Origin: Kiloniellales bacterium
GTDB taxonomy: Bacteria; Pseudomonadota; Alphaproteobacteria; Kiloniellales; JAKSDN01
Reading direction: 5' to 3'
Assembly (NCBI GenBank): GCA_022360075.1
Contig: JAKSDN010000076.1
Location: forward strand, 1-8,294
DNA length: 8,294 nt
Position numbers and translations under genes: made by a program. Below, piece after piece: positions 1 through 6,467 of the stretch; position 1 is the stretch's first letter; each line of letters begins with the position of its first letter. The notes under the pieces were generated by a model that was given only the letters and a program-made list of their open reading frames with translations, ran no database searches and was not told where the DNA came from.

Positions 1-302
1 GCCTCGGCGATCGCCTCGAGCAGGTCGCGATCGCGCAGCCCGCTCGGATCGACGCCCGCGCGCCGCAGCAGCGCGCGCAGCACCAGGCGCCCGCCCTTCC
101 AACTGCGATAGGCCCGCCGGGCCTTGATCTCGGCCGAGAGATCGAGCCCGGTCATGGCGTCGATCCAGCGGCAGACGGCGATCGCGCAGTCGTGCTCGCC
201 CACGGCGAAGGGCCGGTCGTAGTCGGCTTGCAGCGCCGCGTCGAGCCGCTCGGCCCAATCGTTCAAACGCGGAACCGGTTTCTGAAATCTGACATCTGAC
301 AT
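1..302 (-). CDS. DUF6950 / NlpC-P60-like phage protein (3' end outside window)
   Basis: The first 100 codons are present and the frame runs off the left edge. The start is the ATG at 302-300, 11 nt after the stop of the preceding gene; its ribosome site is weak, so translation is probably coupled. The protein begins MSDVRFQKPVPRLNDW and has the block RPFAVGEHDCAIAVCRWIDA at residues 30-49. An aromatic or hydrophobic residue plus GxHDC near residue 39 is, from memory, the hallmark of the DUF6950 family of phage tail proteins, distantly similar to NlpC/P60 cysteine peptidases, with Cys39 in the nucleophile position. Its place after two tail-tip genes matches lambda gpK and the peptidase gene of gene-transfer-agent tail clusters, suggesting a wall-acting tail-tip component. 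The catalytic His region expected further on is outside the window, so activity cannot be judged. The start codon lies in a run of 7-bp repeats (279-306). Confidence 0.72.
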   Translation of the reverse strand, partial: MSDVRFQKPVPRLNDWAERLDAALQADYDRPFAVGEHDCAIAVCRWIDAMTGLDLSAEIKARRAYRSWKGGRLVLRALLRRAGVDPSGLRDRDLLEAIAE

Positions 303-306
303 TTGA
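279..306. repeat. Four tandem 7-bp units (consensus CATCTGA on + strand) over a start codon
   Basis: Units on the + strand are TTTCTGA (279-285), AATCTGA (286-292), CATCTGA (293-299) and CATTTGA (300-306). The last unit supplies the ATG of the DUF6950-like gene read on the minus strand, and the next unit holds another ATG out of frame. The same unit recurs at 6665-6685. The patch is visibly more AT-rich than the flanking DNA. Confidence 0.65.
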
Positions 307-313
307 CTACCGA

Positions 314-874
314 TCAGTCCTGCCGCTCGACCTCGACGTTCTTGTCCTGCAAGTCCTTCAAGCGCGCGAAGAAGGTGTCGCCGGGGTGCCGGGCCTGAAA
401 GCTCTCGTCGTCCCAGAACAGGTCGGGCTGGCGGTTGATGTCGTGCGCCGCACCATAGGTGGACAGCGTGACGCTCAGGCTGTCTGCCCCCTCGACCGAC
501 TGCGGCACGTCGACCCGGTCGCGCCGGATCAAGACCGGCGTGCCGACGACCTGCATGTTGTCGTTGACGGCGCCGAAGAACATCTCGACCAGCGAGTCCT
601 CGAGGCGCTCCTGGTCCATGATGTCCAGGACCTCGGGCCGCACGCCGACCAGGCCGACCTCGATCCCCTGGCGCCGCGCCGCCGTCTGCTCGCTCAGGCG
701 CGCGATGCGGCCGAGTTCTGTGCCGCTGTAGACGTGCCCGCCGAACGGAATCTGCCCCATGCCGGCGAACAGCCGCAGCACGCCCGAGGGCGCGTGCAGG
801 GCGACCGCAAGCAACGGCTGGAAATGGCCCGACTGGAGCGCGGCGTCCAACTCGGGCTCGAGCGCGCGCGGCAT
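314..874 (-). CDS. DUF2163-like phage tail-tip (hub) protein
   Basis: A 186-residue protein. The ATG at 874 follows the stop of the preceding gene by one base, without a strong ribosome site, so coupling is likely. The N-terminal part has the pattern of the DUF2163 / tail-hub N-terminal family: LLAVALHAPSGVLRLFAGMG (residues 21-40), then IPFGGHVYSGTELGRIARLS, where a surface strand pair and a GxxYxG turn are typical. The C-terminal part ends FQARHPGDTFFARLKDLQDK, close to the 'RYPGD.gFe.v..LQDK.i.WG' ending I recall for this family; the usual final WG is replaced by VEVERQD. Position between a distal-tail-like gene and a DUF6950-like gene fits lambda L or gene-transfer-agent hub genes. It is shorter than full-length DUF2163 proteins (about 280-300 residues), so it is either a compact relative or an N-terminal-domain-only version. 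Family assignment is by recollection of patterns, not a search. Confidence 0.7.
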   Translation of the reverse strand: MPRALEPELDAALQSGHFQPLLAVALHAPSGVLRLFAGMGQIPFGGHVYSGTELGRIARLSEQTAARRQGIEVGLVGVRPEVLDIMDQERLEDSLVEMFFGAVNDNMQVVGTPVLIRRDRVDVPQSVEGADSLSVTLSTYGAAHDINRQPDLFWDDESFQARHPGDTFFARLKDLQDKNVEVERQD

Positions 875-875
875 G

Positions 876-1511
876 TCAGCCGAAAGCGTCCAGCGGCAAG
901 CGCTCGCGGAACGAGGCGCTGATCGTCGTCAGGTTGCGGTCGCTGCGCTGCACGGCGAGATCCGAGGTCATGAAGAACAGGCCCTTGGCCGCCGTCGTCA
1001 CCAGAGGCTCGCCGTCGGCCGGGGCTTCGCGCAGGCGCGGCCAGATGTCGAGCGTCGCCCGGCCGGCGCCGTCGGCGTCGACGTCGCCCAACACGCAGTG
1101 CAGACGGGTGCCCGCGCCGCTGCCGATCGAGAAGCGGTCGTTCTCGAGCAGCACGCCCGGCGCGCTCGGCGTCCAGCCGCGCGTGTTGAGCGTCCGGCCG
1201 CTCTGATCGACGCCGTCGACCACCGGCGCCCCGGCCGCGCTGCCGCGCGGCGCGGCGAGCGTGGTGTCGTGCAGCAGGATCGTCCCGACCGGCCCCTCGA
1301 GCGAGCGTAAGCGCGATTCGAGCTGCGCCATCACCGCGCGCTCGCGCCGGCTCCAGGTCATGCGCGCCCCCCAGAACTGCCCCGGCCACTGCTGCACCTG
1401 GACCTGTCCCGTGAATTCCGATGTGACGACTGCGGCCAGGTTGCCGTCGGTGATCGTGATCGTGACGCCGAGCAGGTCCGGCGGCAGCGAGACCGGATAG
1501 ACGATCGTCAT
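876..1511 (-). CDS. Phage distal-tail-like minor tail protein
   Basis: A 211-residue protein starting at an ATG that overlaps the tape-measure stop by one base (TAATG, 1513-1509), a classical coupled junction. It carries the signature of a widespread family found directly after the tape measure. It has a W-rich stretch QQWPGQFWGARMTWSRRERA (residues 41-60), then GTILLHD, then APVVDGVDQSGRTLNTRGW (about 96-114), then LENDRFSIGSGAGTRLHCVLGDVDADGAGRATLDIWPRLR, and AKGLFFMTSD near the C-terminus. The pattern 'GAPxVxGxxQTGxxLxxxGW...L..gD.f.iGsG..lh.V..d..aDgaG.AtL...P.LR' is one I recognise from siphoviral tail genes. The place in the gene order suggests a role like lambda gpM or Dit, joining the tube to the tip. 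The exact structural role is inferred. Confidence 0.75.
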   Translation of the reverse strand: MTIVYPVSLPPDLLGVTITITDGNLAAVVTSEFTGQVQVQQWPGQFWGARMTWSRRERAVMAQLESRLRSLEGPVGTILLHDTTLAAPRGSAAGAPVVDGVDQSGRTLNTRGWTPSAPGVLLENDRFSIGSGAGTRLHCVLGDVDADGAGRATLDIWPRLREAPADGEPLVTTAAKGLFFMTSDLAVQRSDRNLTTISASFRERLPLDAFG

Positions 1512-3889
1512 TACCGGGTCCGCCGTCCAAAGAAGCCCTGATCCAGGTCGTTCTGGCGGCGCACCTCGGACACGGCCACCGCCGTTAGGCGCTGCTCGTT
1601 GCGATCGATCGCGCGCTCGGCTTCCTCTTGCGCGATGTCGCGCATCTCGATGCGCATCGCCCGACCGTCGAAGGACGCGGCGGCGATCTCTTTCGGCGCG
1701 CCGCTGTTGAAGATCTGCACGGAGGGCGCCGCGCCCCCGCCGCCCATCACGCGCTCGGTCACGTCGTTGGGCAGCACGAACCCACGGCGCGGGCTGAACA
1801 GCAGCTCCCGGCCGCGCTCGCCGACCAGGTGGAAGCGGCCCGGCCCGACGTCGCCGCCGCCCGCGCGCGGCGCGCCGAACTCGCCAGGCCCGAAGGACGG
1901 CAGGCCGCTGGAGTTGCCGAACAGCGCGCTGAATGGATCGCTGCCCCCGCCGCCACCACCGCCGCCGCCGAAGCCGCCGCCAAAGATGCTGCCGAGGATC
2001 CCCGAGGAGCTGGTCGCCCCGTCGACGAGCTGCTGCAGCACCGAGATCCCGATCCGGCCGAACTCCTCCCAGGAAACGGCCCCATCCCGGAGTGCCTGGT
2101 TGAGCCCGCGATTGAGCGCGCTCGTGACGTCGTCGACCCCGAAGCGGGTCCGCTCGAGCTCCTGCCGCGCGCGGACCTGCGCCCGGTTGTAAGTCTCTTG
2201 CGAGATCGCCCCGGCGTCGAACAGACGCTTGGCCTCGCGCAGCGCCAGATTGTGGCGCTCCTGCGCCGTGGCCAGCGATTCGGTGAATCGCGTCCCTTCG
2301 TCCTCAAGCGCCTGCTTGGCGCGTAACGCGTCGGCGGCCGCGCGCGCGGCCTTCGCCTCGTCGAACAGCTGCCCGGCCAAGCGCTCGGTCTGCGCCCGGA
2401 TCTCGGGCGGGGCCTCGGGCGAGAGCCGCGCCAACGCCGTGTCGATCGAGGCCTGCCGCGGGTCACTCACCGCCGTGAGCCGCCGCTGCAGCCCCTCGAT
2501 CACCCGATTGTCGCGCTCGAGCAGCCGCGCCAGCTTGTCGCCCTCGCCGCCCTCGAGCCGCTTCTGCAGCCGCTCGATCTCCGCGTTGATCAGCGCGCGC
2601 GTTTCGGCGTAGTTGCGCCCGACGTCGAGGCCGCGCCGCTCGGCCTCGGCCAGGCTGTCGAGGGCGCCGCGCAGCTTGTCGATCTGATCGGAGGAGCGCG
2701 CGGCGGCGATCGAGCGCACCGGCTGCGTGATGCTGTCGACCAAACGCTCGTCGGCTAGGCGCCGTTGTGTGAGGTCGGCTTGGACCAGTGCCTGCTCTTC
2801 CGCGATGCGCTGCTGCGTCGCGCTCCGGCGCAGCTCGGCGAGCGCGCGGTCGGACGCCGACACGACGCCCGGCCCGCCGCGGCCCGCGACGCCGCGCGGC
2901 GCGCCGATCCGCGCCTCCTGCAGATCGCGCAGTTTCTCGATGTCGGTCTTTTCCAGCTCCTCGTTGATCGACCTGATCGCGCCCGACGTGGCGTTGAGGC
3001 CGTCGGCCAGCGTCTCGTTGATGCCGCTGGCGCGCCCGACGTTCTCGAAAAAGAAGCCGAGCTCCTCGCCCAGGGTGTCGATCGCGCCGGACAAGCCCTG
3101 CGCGGCGGCCACGGCCGCGCCGCCGACCTGGCGCTCGAGCACCGCGAAGATCTCCTCTTGCGCCTCCGCGAGCCGCCCGGTCTCCGCGAGCGAGCGGATC
3201 AGCTCCTGCTGCGAGGCCGTGAAGGACACGCCGATCCGCCGCAACCGGGTCAGGCCTTCGGCCGGATCCTCGAGCGCCTTGGCGAGCAGCACGGCCTGGC
3301 TCTGCACCGAGCCGAAGCCGAGCGAGGCCAAGTCCTGCGCACGCTCCAAGGTCTCCTCGAAGGCCTCGCCCGAGATGTTGCGGAAGGTCAGAAGTTGATT
3401 CGCCGAGGCGCGGATGTCGCCCGTGCTGGCGAGGGTCTCTCGACCGATCGCGCGCGCGGTCGCCTCGATTGACGCGGCGGTTTGGCCCGACGCCCGCTCG
3501 GTCGTCTGCAGCAGCGCGACCGTCTGCCGTTGCGCGACGTTGGCCCGCTCGGACGCCCTGACCAGACCCGTGACACTGAACGCCAGACCGGCGATGCCCG
3601 CACCCGCCGCGACGGCTAGCGGGTTGACGTTCTGCAGCGTGCTCGTGAAGGCGGTCAGCCGGCCCGCCACCGGCCCGAGCGGCCCCTGGATCGCCCGGAT
3701 CGAGCCGAGCAGTCCCTGCGAGGCCTGGTTGACGTTGGTCAGCCCGCGGCTCGCTGGCGCCGTCGCCTTCTGGATCTCGCGCATGGCCTTCTGGCCGTCG
3801 CCGCCGACTGAGCGCATGATGCGCTTGAACTTGTCGGCCTCCTCGACCGACAGCCGAACGCCGACCTCGCGACGGACGCGATCAACCAT
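1511..3889 (-). CDS. Tail length tape measure protein, lambda gpH type
   Basis: A 792-residue protein that sets tail length and fills the tube lumen before DNA ejection. I use the ATG at 3889 (MVDRVRREVGVRLSVEEADK); it overlaps the stop of the -1 frame chaperone extension by 8 nt. An upstream in-frame start at 3925 would add 12 residues and is less likely. Domains: an amphipathic N-terminus; a hydrophobic segment at residues 91-110 (LAVAAGAGIAGLAFSVTGLV) that could insert into membrane; a TMP_2-like region at about 115-290, including LASLGFGSVQSQAVLLAKAL; long charged coiled-coil helices at about 305-580; a lambda-type C-terminal domain at about 540-625 (DGAVSWEEFGRIGISVLQQL); a glycine run at 637-649; and the typical motif HLVGERGRELLFSPRRG at 687-703. 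It is close in length to lambda gpH (853). At roughly 0.15 nm per residue the tail would be about 120 nm. Confidence 0.93.
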   Translation of the reverse strand: MVDRVRREVGVRLSVEEADKFKRIMRSVGGDGQKAMREIQKATAPASRGLTNVNQASQGLLGSIRAIQGPLGPVAGRLTAFTSTLQNVNPLAVAAGAGIAGLAFSVTGLVRASERANVAQRQTVALLQTTERASGQTAASIEATARAIGRETLASTGDIRASANQLLTFRNISGEAFEETLERAQDLASLGFGSVQSQAVLLAKALEDPAEGLTRLRRIGVSFTASQQELIRSLAETGRLAEAQEEIFAVLERQVGGAAVAAAQGLSGAIDTLGEELGFFFENVGRASGINETLADGLNATSGAIRSINEELEKTDIEKLRDLQEARIGAPRGVAGRGGPGVVSASDRALAELRRSATQQRIAEEQALVQADLTQRRLADERLVDSITQPVRSIAAARSSDQIDKLRGALDSLAEAERRGLDVGRNYAETRALINAEIERLQKRLEGGEGDKLARLLERDNRVIEGLQRRLTAVSDPRQASIDTALARLSPEAPPEIRAQTERLAGQLFDEAKAARAAADALRAKQALEDEGTRFTESLATAQERHNLALREAKRLFDAGAISQETYNRAQVRARQELERTRFGVDDVTSALNRGLNQALRDGAVSWEEFGRIGISVLQQLVDGATSSSGILGSIFGGGFGGGGGGGGGSDPFSALFGNSSGLPSFGPGEFGAPRAGGGDVGPGRFHLVGERGRELLFSPRRGFVLPNDVTERVMGGGGAAPSVQIFNSGAPKEIAAASFDGRAMRIEMRDIAQEEAERAIDRNEQRLTAVAVSEVRRQNDLDQGFFGRRTR

Positions 3890-4675
3890 TCTGCTCTCGT
3901 CTCCGTTGGAAGCCGGCCAAGGCACCGGCCTCGATCGCGATCAGCATCTCGATCACGCTATCCCGCGCGACCGCCTCGCCCTCGAGGCGCAGCAAACAGC
4001 GTTCCAGGTTGAGCCCGGTGACCCCGACCATCGGCATCGCGAGCCAGCAGCCGTCGTCCCTGGTTACGACGTGCCAGGCGAGCCAGCCTTCAACCGTCTC
4101 CGGCGCGTGGACCTTGAGCGGGCACTCGGCGCAGGCGCGGCCGTTGAGGTCTTCGCAGCTTCGGCAGAACCCGGCGCCGCCGCCGAACCACCAATCGGCC
4201 CGGCGGCAAAGCCTTCCCCCTCGTCGAGGAGCTCCACCTCCCGTATGCCGTAGCGCGCCTCGAAGCTGTCGGCGACGAGCGGCTCTTGCTCCATCAAATG
4301 GGCGACGTTGTCCGGCGTACAGGGCAGCGGCTTCCGGTCATCGTCCGCCGCTTCGCCGTCCTCGCCGTCTGCGCGCTTCTTGGGATAAACGCCTTCCCAA
4401 TCCCGCACGGCGATGACCGCCAGGTGCTTGATCGTCAGCGAATTCATGGCGCCCATCATGGCGTCAATGTCGCCCAAATCCGGCGCGGCCTCGCGCGCGA
4501 CCTGCCCGTCCTCGATCGCCTTGCGCAGCGCGCGCAGATCGCCCTGCGCCTTGGCCCTGGCGACCTGGTGCCGCATCGTCGTGAAAGGCTCGACGAGGAC
4601 GCGCACGCCCTGCGCCAGATCGAGCCACTCGGCTTTGCCCGGCGCATCGCCGAGCCGTGTGATCTGCTTTCTCAT
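3882..4675 (-). CDS. Predicted GT tail assembly chaperone made by -1 frameshift
   Basis: After the chaperone start at 4675 the zero frame runs to a stop at 4064, but from about 4214 onward the coding signal (third-position G/C, sensible composition) moves to the -1 frame, open until TGA at 3884-3882. That frame is bounded upstream by a stop at 4340-4338 and has no ATG, GTG or TTG until 4037, so it cannot easily be translated on its own. If ribosomes slip at 4220-4214, the fusion is 264 residues: 154 from the zero frame plus 110 from the -1 frame. The shifted part includes DWWFGGGAGFCRSCEDLNGR, a CX2CX7CX2C cluster, and then EGWLAWHVVTRDDGCWLAMP, ending AGFQRRREQNG. By analogy with lambda gpGT, the T half would recruit the tape measure protein, whose gene overlaps its end by 8 nt. 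Frameshifting is inferred, not shown. Confidence 0.72.
4064..4675 (-). CDS. Tail assembly chaperone, zero-frame (G-like) product
   Basis: A 203-residue product. Its ATG overlaps the stop of the tail tube gene (ATGA, 4675-4672). Features: a short beta-rich start (MRKQITRLGDAPGKAEWLDL), a helical middle with ARAKAQGDLRALRKAIEDG, and a conserved-looking segment MNSLTIKHLAVIAVRDWEGV (about residues 78-97), typical of the 'aV..WegV' pattern in siphoviral G-type chaperones that precede the tape measure gene. An acidic linker (DGEDGEAADDDR) and EARYGIREVELLDEGEGF follow. From about residue 155 the zero frame becomes a low-complexity Ala/Ser/Arg tail (SARSRSTRRRRLKAGSPGTS), as expected for a non-selected extension past a frameshift site. 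It should bind and protect the tape measure during tube assembly and be absent from virions. Position between tail tube and tape measure is the main support. Confidence 0.82.
   Translation of the reverse strand: MRKQITRLGDAPGKAEWLDLAQGVRVLVEPFTTMRHQVARAKAQGDLRALRKAIEDGQVAREAAPDLGDIDAMMGAMNSLTIKHLAVIAVRDWEGVYPKKRADGEDGEAADDDRKPLPCTPDNVAHLMEQEPLVADSFEARYGIREVELLDEGEGFAAGPIGGSAAAPGSAEAAKTSTAAPAPSARSRSTRRRRLKAGSPGTS
4179..4207 (-). promoter_or_regulatory. Candidate frameshift-stimulating hairpin
   Basis: On the coding strand GCCGCCG (4207-4201) pairs perfectly with CGGCGGC (4185-4179): seven G-C pairs around a 15-nt loop. A spacer of 6 nt (GGCTTT) separates it from the proposed slip site, within the 5-9 nt range usual for stimulatory structures. 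In GC-rich DNA such stems are common by chance, so the location carries most of the weight. Confidence 0.5.
4214..4220 (-). promoter_or_regulatory. Candidate -1 ribosomal frameshift slip site
   Basis: Coding strand reads G-GGG-GAA in zero-frame codons (GAG GGG GAA GGC). A -1 shift lets the P-site glycine tRNA re-pair perfectly on GGG. The A-site glutamate tRNA moves from GAA to GGA with only a U-G wobble at the middle position. It is not a canonical X-XXY-YYZ heptamer, but it is the best site I find in the window where both frames are open (4337-4064), and it lies where the coding signal changes frame. A strong hairpin starts 6 nt downstream. Confidence 0.55.
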
Positions 4676-6003
4676 GGCGTCGCCGGATAGTCTGTGACGT
4701 CGTTCCAGAGCGAGACCGTGAGCGCGCGATCGACGCCGGTCTCCCGCGAGCCTTGTCCGTCGCTGTAGGTGACCTCGACCGGGCCCGGCCCCTCGACCGG
4801 CGCCGAGCCGCTCGGCAGGTCGACCTGGTGCAACAGGAACTCCAGCTCCATCCCGTCCACCCGGTCGACGAAGCCGAGCCGAACGGCGATCGCCTCCTCG
4901 GCCTCGACCCTTTGCTTCACCGTGTTGTTCGAGAAGCGGGCGGTCAGGTTGAGGCCGATCTGCGTTTCGCCTGGATCGAGGCCCGCGATCAGTCCATCGC
5001 GGCGCAGGCCTTCGAAGACGGTCAGGTTGTTGCCGACGGTGAGCTCGGCCGTCGAGAGGTTCGCGACCTCGACCTCGTCGACGTAGAAGTTGCCCTTGAA
5101 GTTGAAGAAACGGTCCAGCGCCAAGGCGTTGGGCGTACCGGCTTGCGTGGCCGGAAAGGTCTGTTCGCTCTGCGCGATCATCTCCAGCGTCGCCTGTGCC
5201 GTGCCGCTACGCTGTCGCGAGATCTGCATCGAGTTGAGCATCGCGCCCGCGCGCACGACGAAGCCGTCCGTCTCGCCCGCAATGTCGGCATGCTCGGTCT
5301 CGATCGCCATGTCGGGTAGCAGGATCGGCACGCCGCCTTGGCGCTTGTCGCTCACGAACAGGTGCTTGTAGAGCCCCCCGCCGTAGAGCGTGACGTTGGA
5401 CAGCACGGCGCTCGCGATGTCGGTGGCGAGCGTGTAGCTGTTGCCCGTCGCATCGGCCGTGTCGTGGTCGATCTCGAGCCGGTGGCCGCTGCGGCTATAG
5501 GTGGCCGCCGCGATATTGGCGTCGACCGAGCCGTTGAGATCGATCACGAGCTGGTCGAGCGTCGCTGCCAGGTCGGCGCCGATCTGGGTCTGATTGCCGA
5601 CCGGCGCGCCGGCGACGAAGGTCCACGCCACGCCGTCGAGCGTGATCGTGTCGGTGTCGGCGGGGTTGCTCGCAAAGCCGATCCAGCCCCGCGCGCCGAG
5701 CGGACCGGTGGTGGTCGGCGCCCCCAGGCCGAGATAGAGCCACCAGGCGAACATGCGCTTGTCGATCGGCACCACGATCTGACCGGCCACGTCGATCGGC
5801 CCGCGCTCCGGCCGCTCCGGGTCCCGGCCGCCGCCGAGCAGCGGCGTGCGCTCCAGCGCCTGGTTCTTCGCGAGGCCGTTGCTGATCGCCCGGATCTCGG
5901 TCCAGTTTCCGCCCGGCTGCGAGCCGTATCCGGCCGCCGCCGACGCGAGCTTCGCGCGCAGCTTGACGTTCGCGCCCAAGGCGCGCCTTGGCTCAACGCC
6001 CAT
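4672..6003 (-). CDS. Phage tail tube (major tail) protein with inserted domain
   Basis: A 443-residue protein that polymerises into the tail tube. The ATG at 6003 has a clear ribosome site (AGGAG, 7 nt upstream) after a 23-nt gap, fitting high expression. The N-terminus (ALGANVKLRAKLASAAAGYG, then GNWTEIRAISNGLAKNQALE) and the block GPIDVAGQIVVPIDKRMFAW (residues 68-87) match the Phage_tube_2-type family as I recall it. Residues about 104-210 form an extra domain with the pattern 'TITLDGVAWTFVAG...NQTQIGADLAATLDQLVIDLN...YSRSGHRLEI...TGNSYTLAT'. The tube fold resumes at LYKHLFVSDKRQ and continues through IETEHADIAGETDGFVVRAG and LTARFSNNTVKQRVE to a C-terminus at DVTDYPATP. Without the insert the length (about 335) is normal for these tubes. 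It precedes the chaperone and tape measure genes, as lambda V does. Confidence 0.9.
   Translation of the reverse strand: MGVEPRRALGANVKLRAKLASAAAGYGSQPGGNWTEIRAISNGLAKNQALERTPLLGGGRDPERPERGPIDVAGQIVVPIDKRMFAWWLYLGLGAPTTTGPLGARGWIGFASNPADTDTITLDGVAWTFVAGAPVGNQTQIGADLAATLDQLVIDLNGSVDANIAAATYSRSGHRLEIDHDTADATGNSYTLATDIASAVLSNVTLYGGGLYKHLFVSDKRQGGVPILLPDMAIETEHADIAGETDGFVVRAGAMLNSMQISRQRSGTAQATLEMIAQSEQTFPATQAGTPNALALDRFFNFKGNFYVDEVEVANLSTAELTVGNNLTVFEGLRRDGLIAGLDPGETQIGLNLTARFSNNTVKQRVEAEEAIAVRLGFVDRVDGMELEFLLHQVDLPSGSAPVEGPGPVEVTYSDGQGSRETGVDRALTVSLWNDVTDYPATP
5374..5694 (-). other. Extra beta-type domain inserted in the tail tube protein
   Basis: This segment encodes residues about 104-210. 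It has the repeating signature I associate with a small domain inserted in many phage structural proteins: DTITLDGVAWTFVAGAPVGN, QIGADLAATLDQLVIDLNGS, then RLEIDHDTADATGNSYTLAT and a closing 'LSNVTLYGGG'. The tube-like sequence on both sides reads as continuous if it is removed. It is probably displayed on the outside of the tube. Boundaries are approximate. Confidence 0.6.
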
Positions 6004-6026
6004 GTCTCACTCCTGGTTTGTGGTGT

Positions 6027-6467
6027 TTAAACGCGGCTCGCCGATTGGTACTCGACGACGACGACCATGATCCCGCTTTTCATCTCCGGCGCGCCCGCGA
6101 CGCCGTCGATATCCGGCGGCGCGCTCGGCCGCCGCACCATGCTCTCGACTACACCGCCGAGCGTCAGGTCCGCGTCCAGCGCGGCACCGACGTCCCGCTC
6201 GAGCCGATCGTACATAGCGTCCCGGTCCGTCGCCTTACTCGCCTGCACGGACAGCTCGAGCGAGATCTCATGCACATAGGCAAAGGGGCCTTCGTTGCCG
6301 AGCAGCGGGTCGATTTCCTCGGCCTCGCCGTCGGCGATCGCCACGTAGCGGCCTAGCCGGAGCTTTTCCGGCACCGCCACGTTGCGCCCGACCTCGATAT
6401 CCTCGATCGCCTCAAGCCGCTCTTTCAGCCGCAGGAGGGCCAACTCCTTCACGCTTTCGTCAGGCAT
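6027..6467 (-). CDS. Tail-terminator-like phage protein
   Basis: A 146-residue protein starting MPDESVKELALLRLKERLEA. I choose the ATG at 6467 because it overlaps the upstream stop in ATGCCTGA (8 nt) and has GGAGA about 8 nt before it. A start at 6551 would add 28 residues reading through the neighbouring gene in another frame. The layout is that of siphoviral tail terminators (lambda gpU place): an N-terminal helix, then IEDIEVGRNVAVPEKLRLGR and a Y-V-A-I-A-D-G-E-A-E-E strand-plus-acidic turn (about residues 40-52), FAYVHEISLELSV, a helix RDAMYDRLERDVGAALDADL, and a last strand SGIMVVVVEYQSASRV. The pattern 'V.RN...P......v.i.DG.EE....' is one I recall from phage proteins in this position. 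It would cap the tail tube and form the ring that meets the head connector. Confidence 0.72.
   Translation of the reverse strand: MPDESVKELALLRLKERLEAIEDIEVGRNVAVPEKLRLGRYVAIADGEAEEIDPLLGNEGPFAYVHEISLELSVQASKATDRDAMYDRLERDVGAALDADLTLGGVVESMVRRPSAPPDIDGVAGAPEMKSGIMVVVVEYQSASRV

Noticed and set aside
386..922. Long + strand open frames opposite the tail-tip genes
   Set aside because: They are antisense shadows of GC-rich codons; composition is Arg/Ala/Pro/His-rich, there is no ribosome site, and the minus-strand proteins match known tail families.
694..1530. 278-codon minus-strand frame overlapping the distal-tail and DUF2163-like genes
   Set aside because: Arg/Ala/Gly-rich out-of-frame translation of two better genes.
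1943..1985. CCG/GCC triplet tract as a structured repeat or CRISPR-like element
   Set aside because: It is the in-frame glycine run of the tape measure protein; no spacers and no unit longer than a codon.
2765..3472. 235-codon + strand open frame opposite the tape measure gene
   Set aside because: It lies wholly inside the clearly coding tape measure gene; its low-complexity Arg/Leu/Gly content is what the reverse of that gene would give.
3882..4037. Short independent gene starting at ATG 4037 in the -1 frame
   Set aside because: It would begin in the middle of a coherent domain and omit the Cys4 and GWLAWH parts; the whole open frame is better explained by frameshifting from the chaperone gene.
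6004..6026. Possible promoter or terminator in the 23-nt gap before the tail tube gene
   Set aside because: The gap holds a ribosome site and an AT-rich GTTTAAAC palindrome, but no -35/-10 pair and no stem followed by a T run.
5338..6030. + strand open frame of 230 codons opposite the tail tube gene
   Set aside because: Shadow of the tail tube gene; no family-like motif and biased composition.
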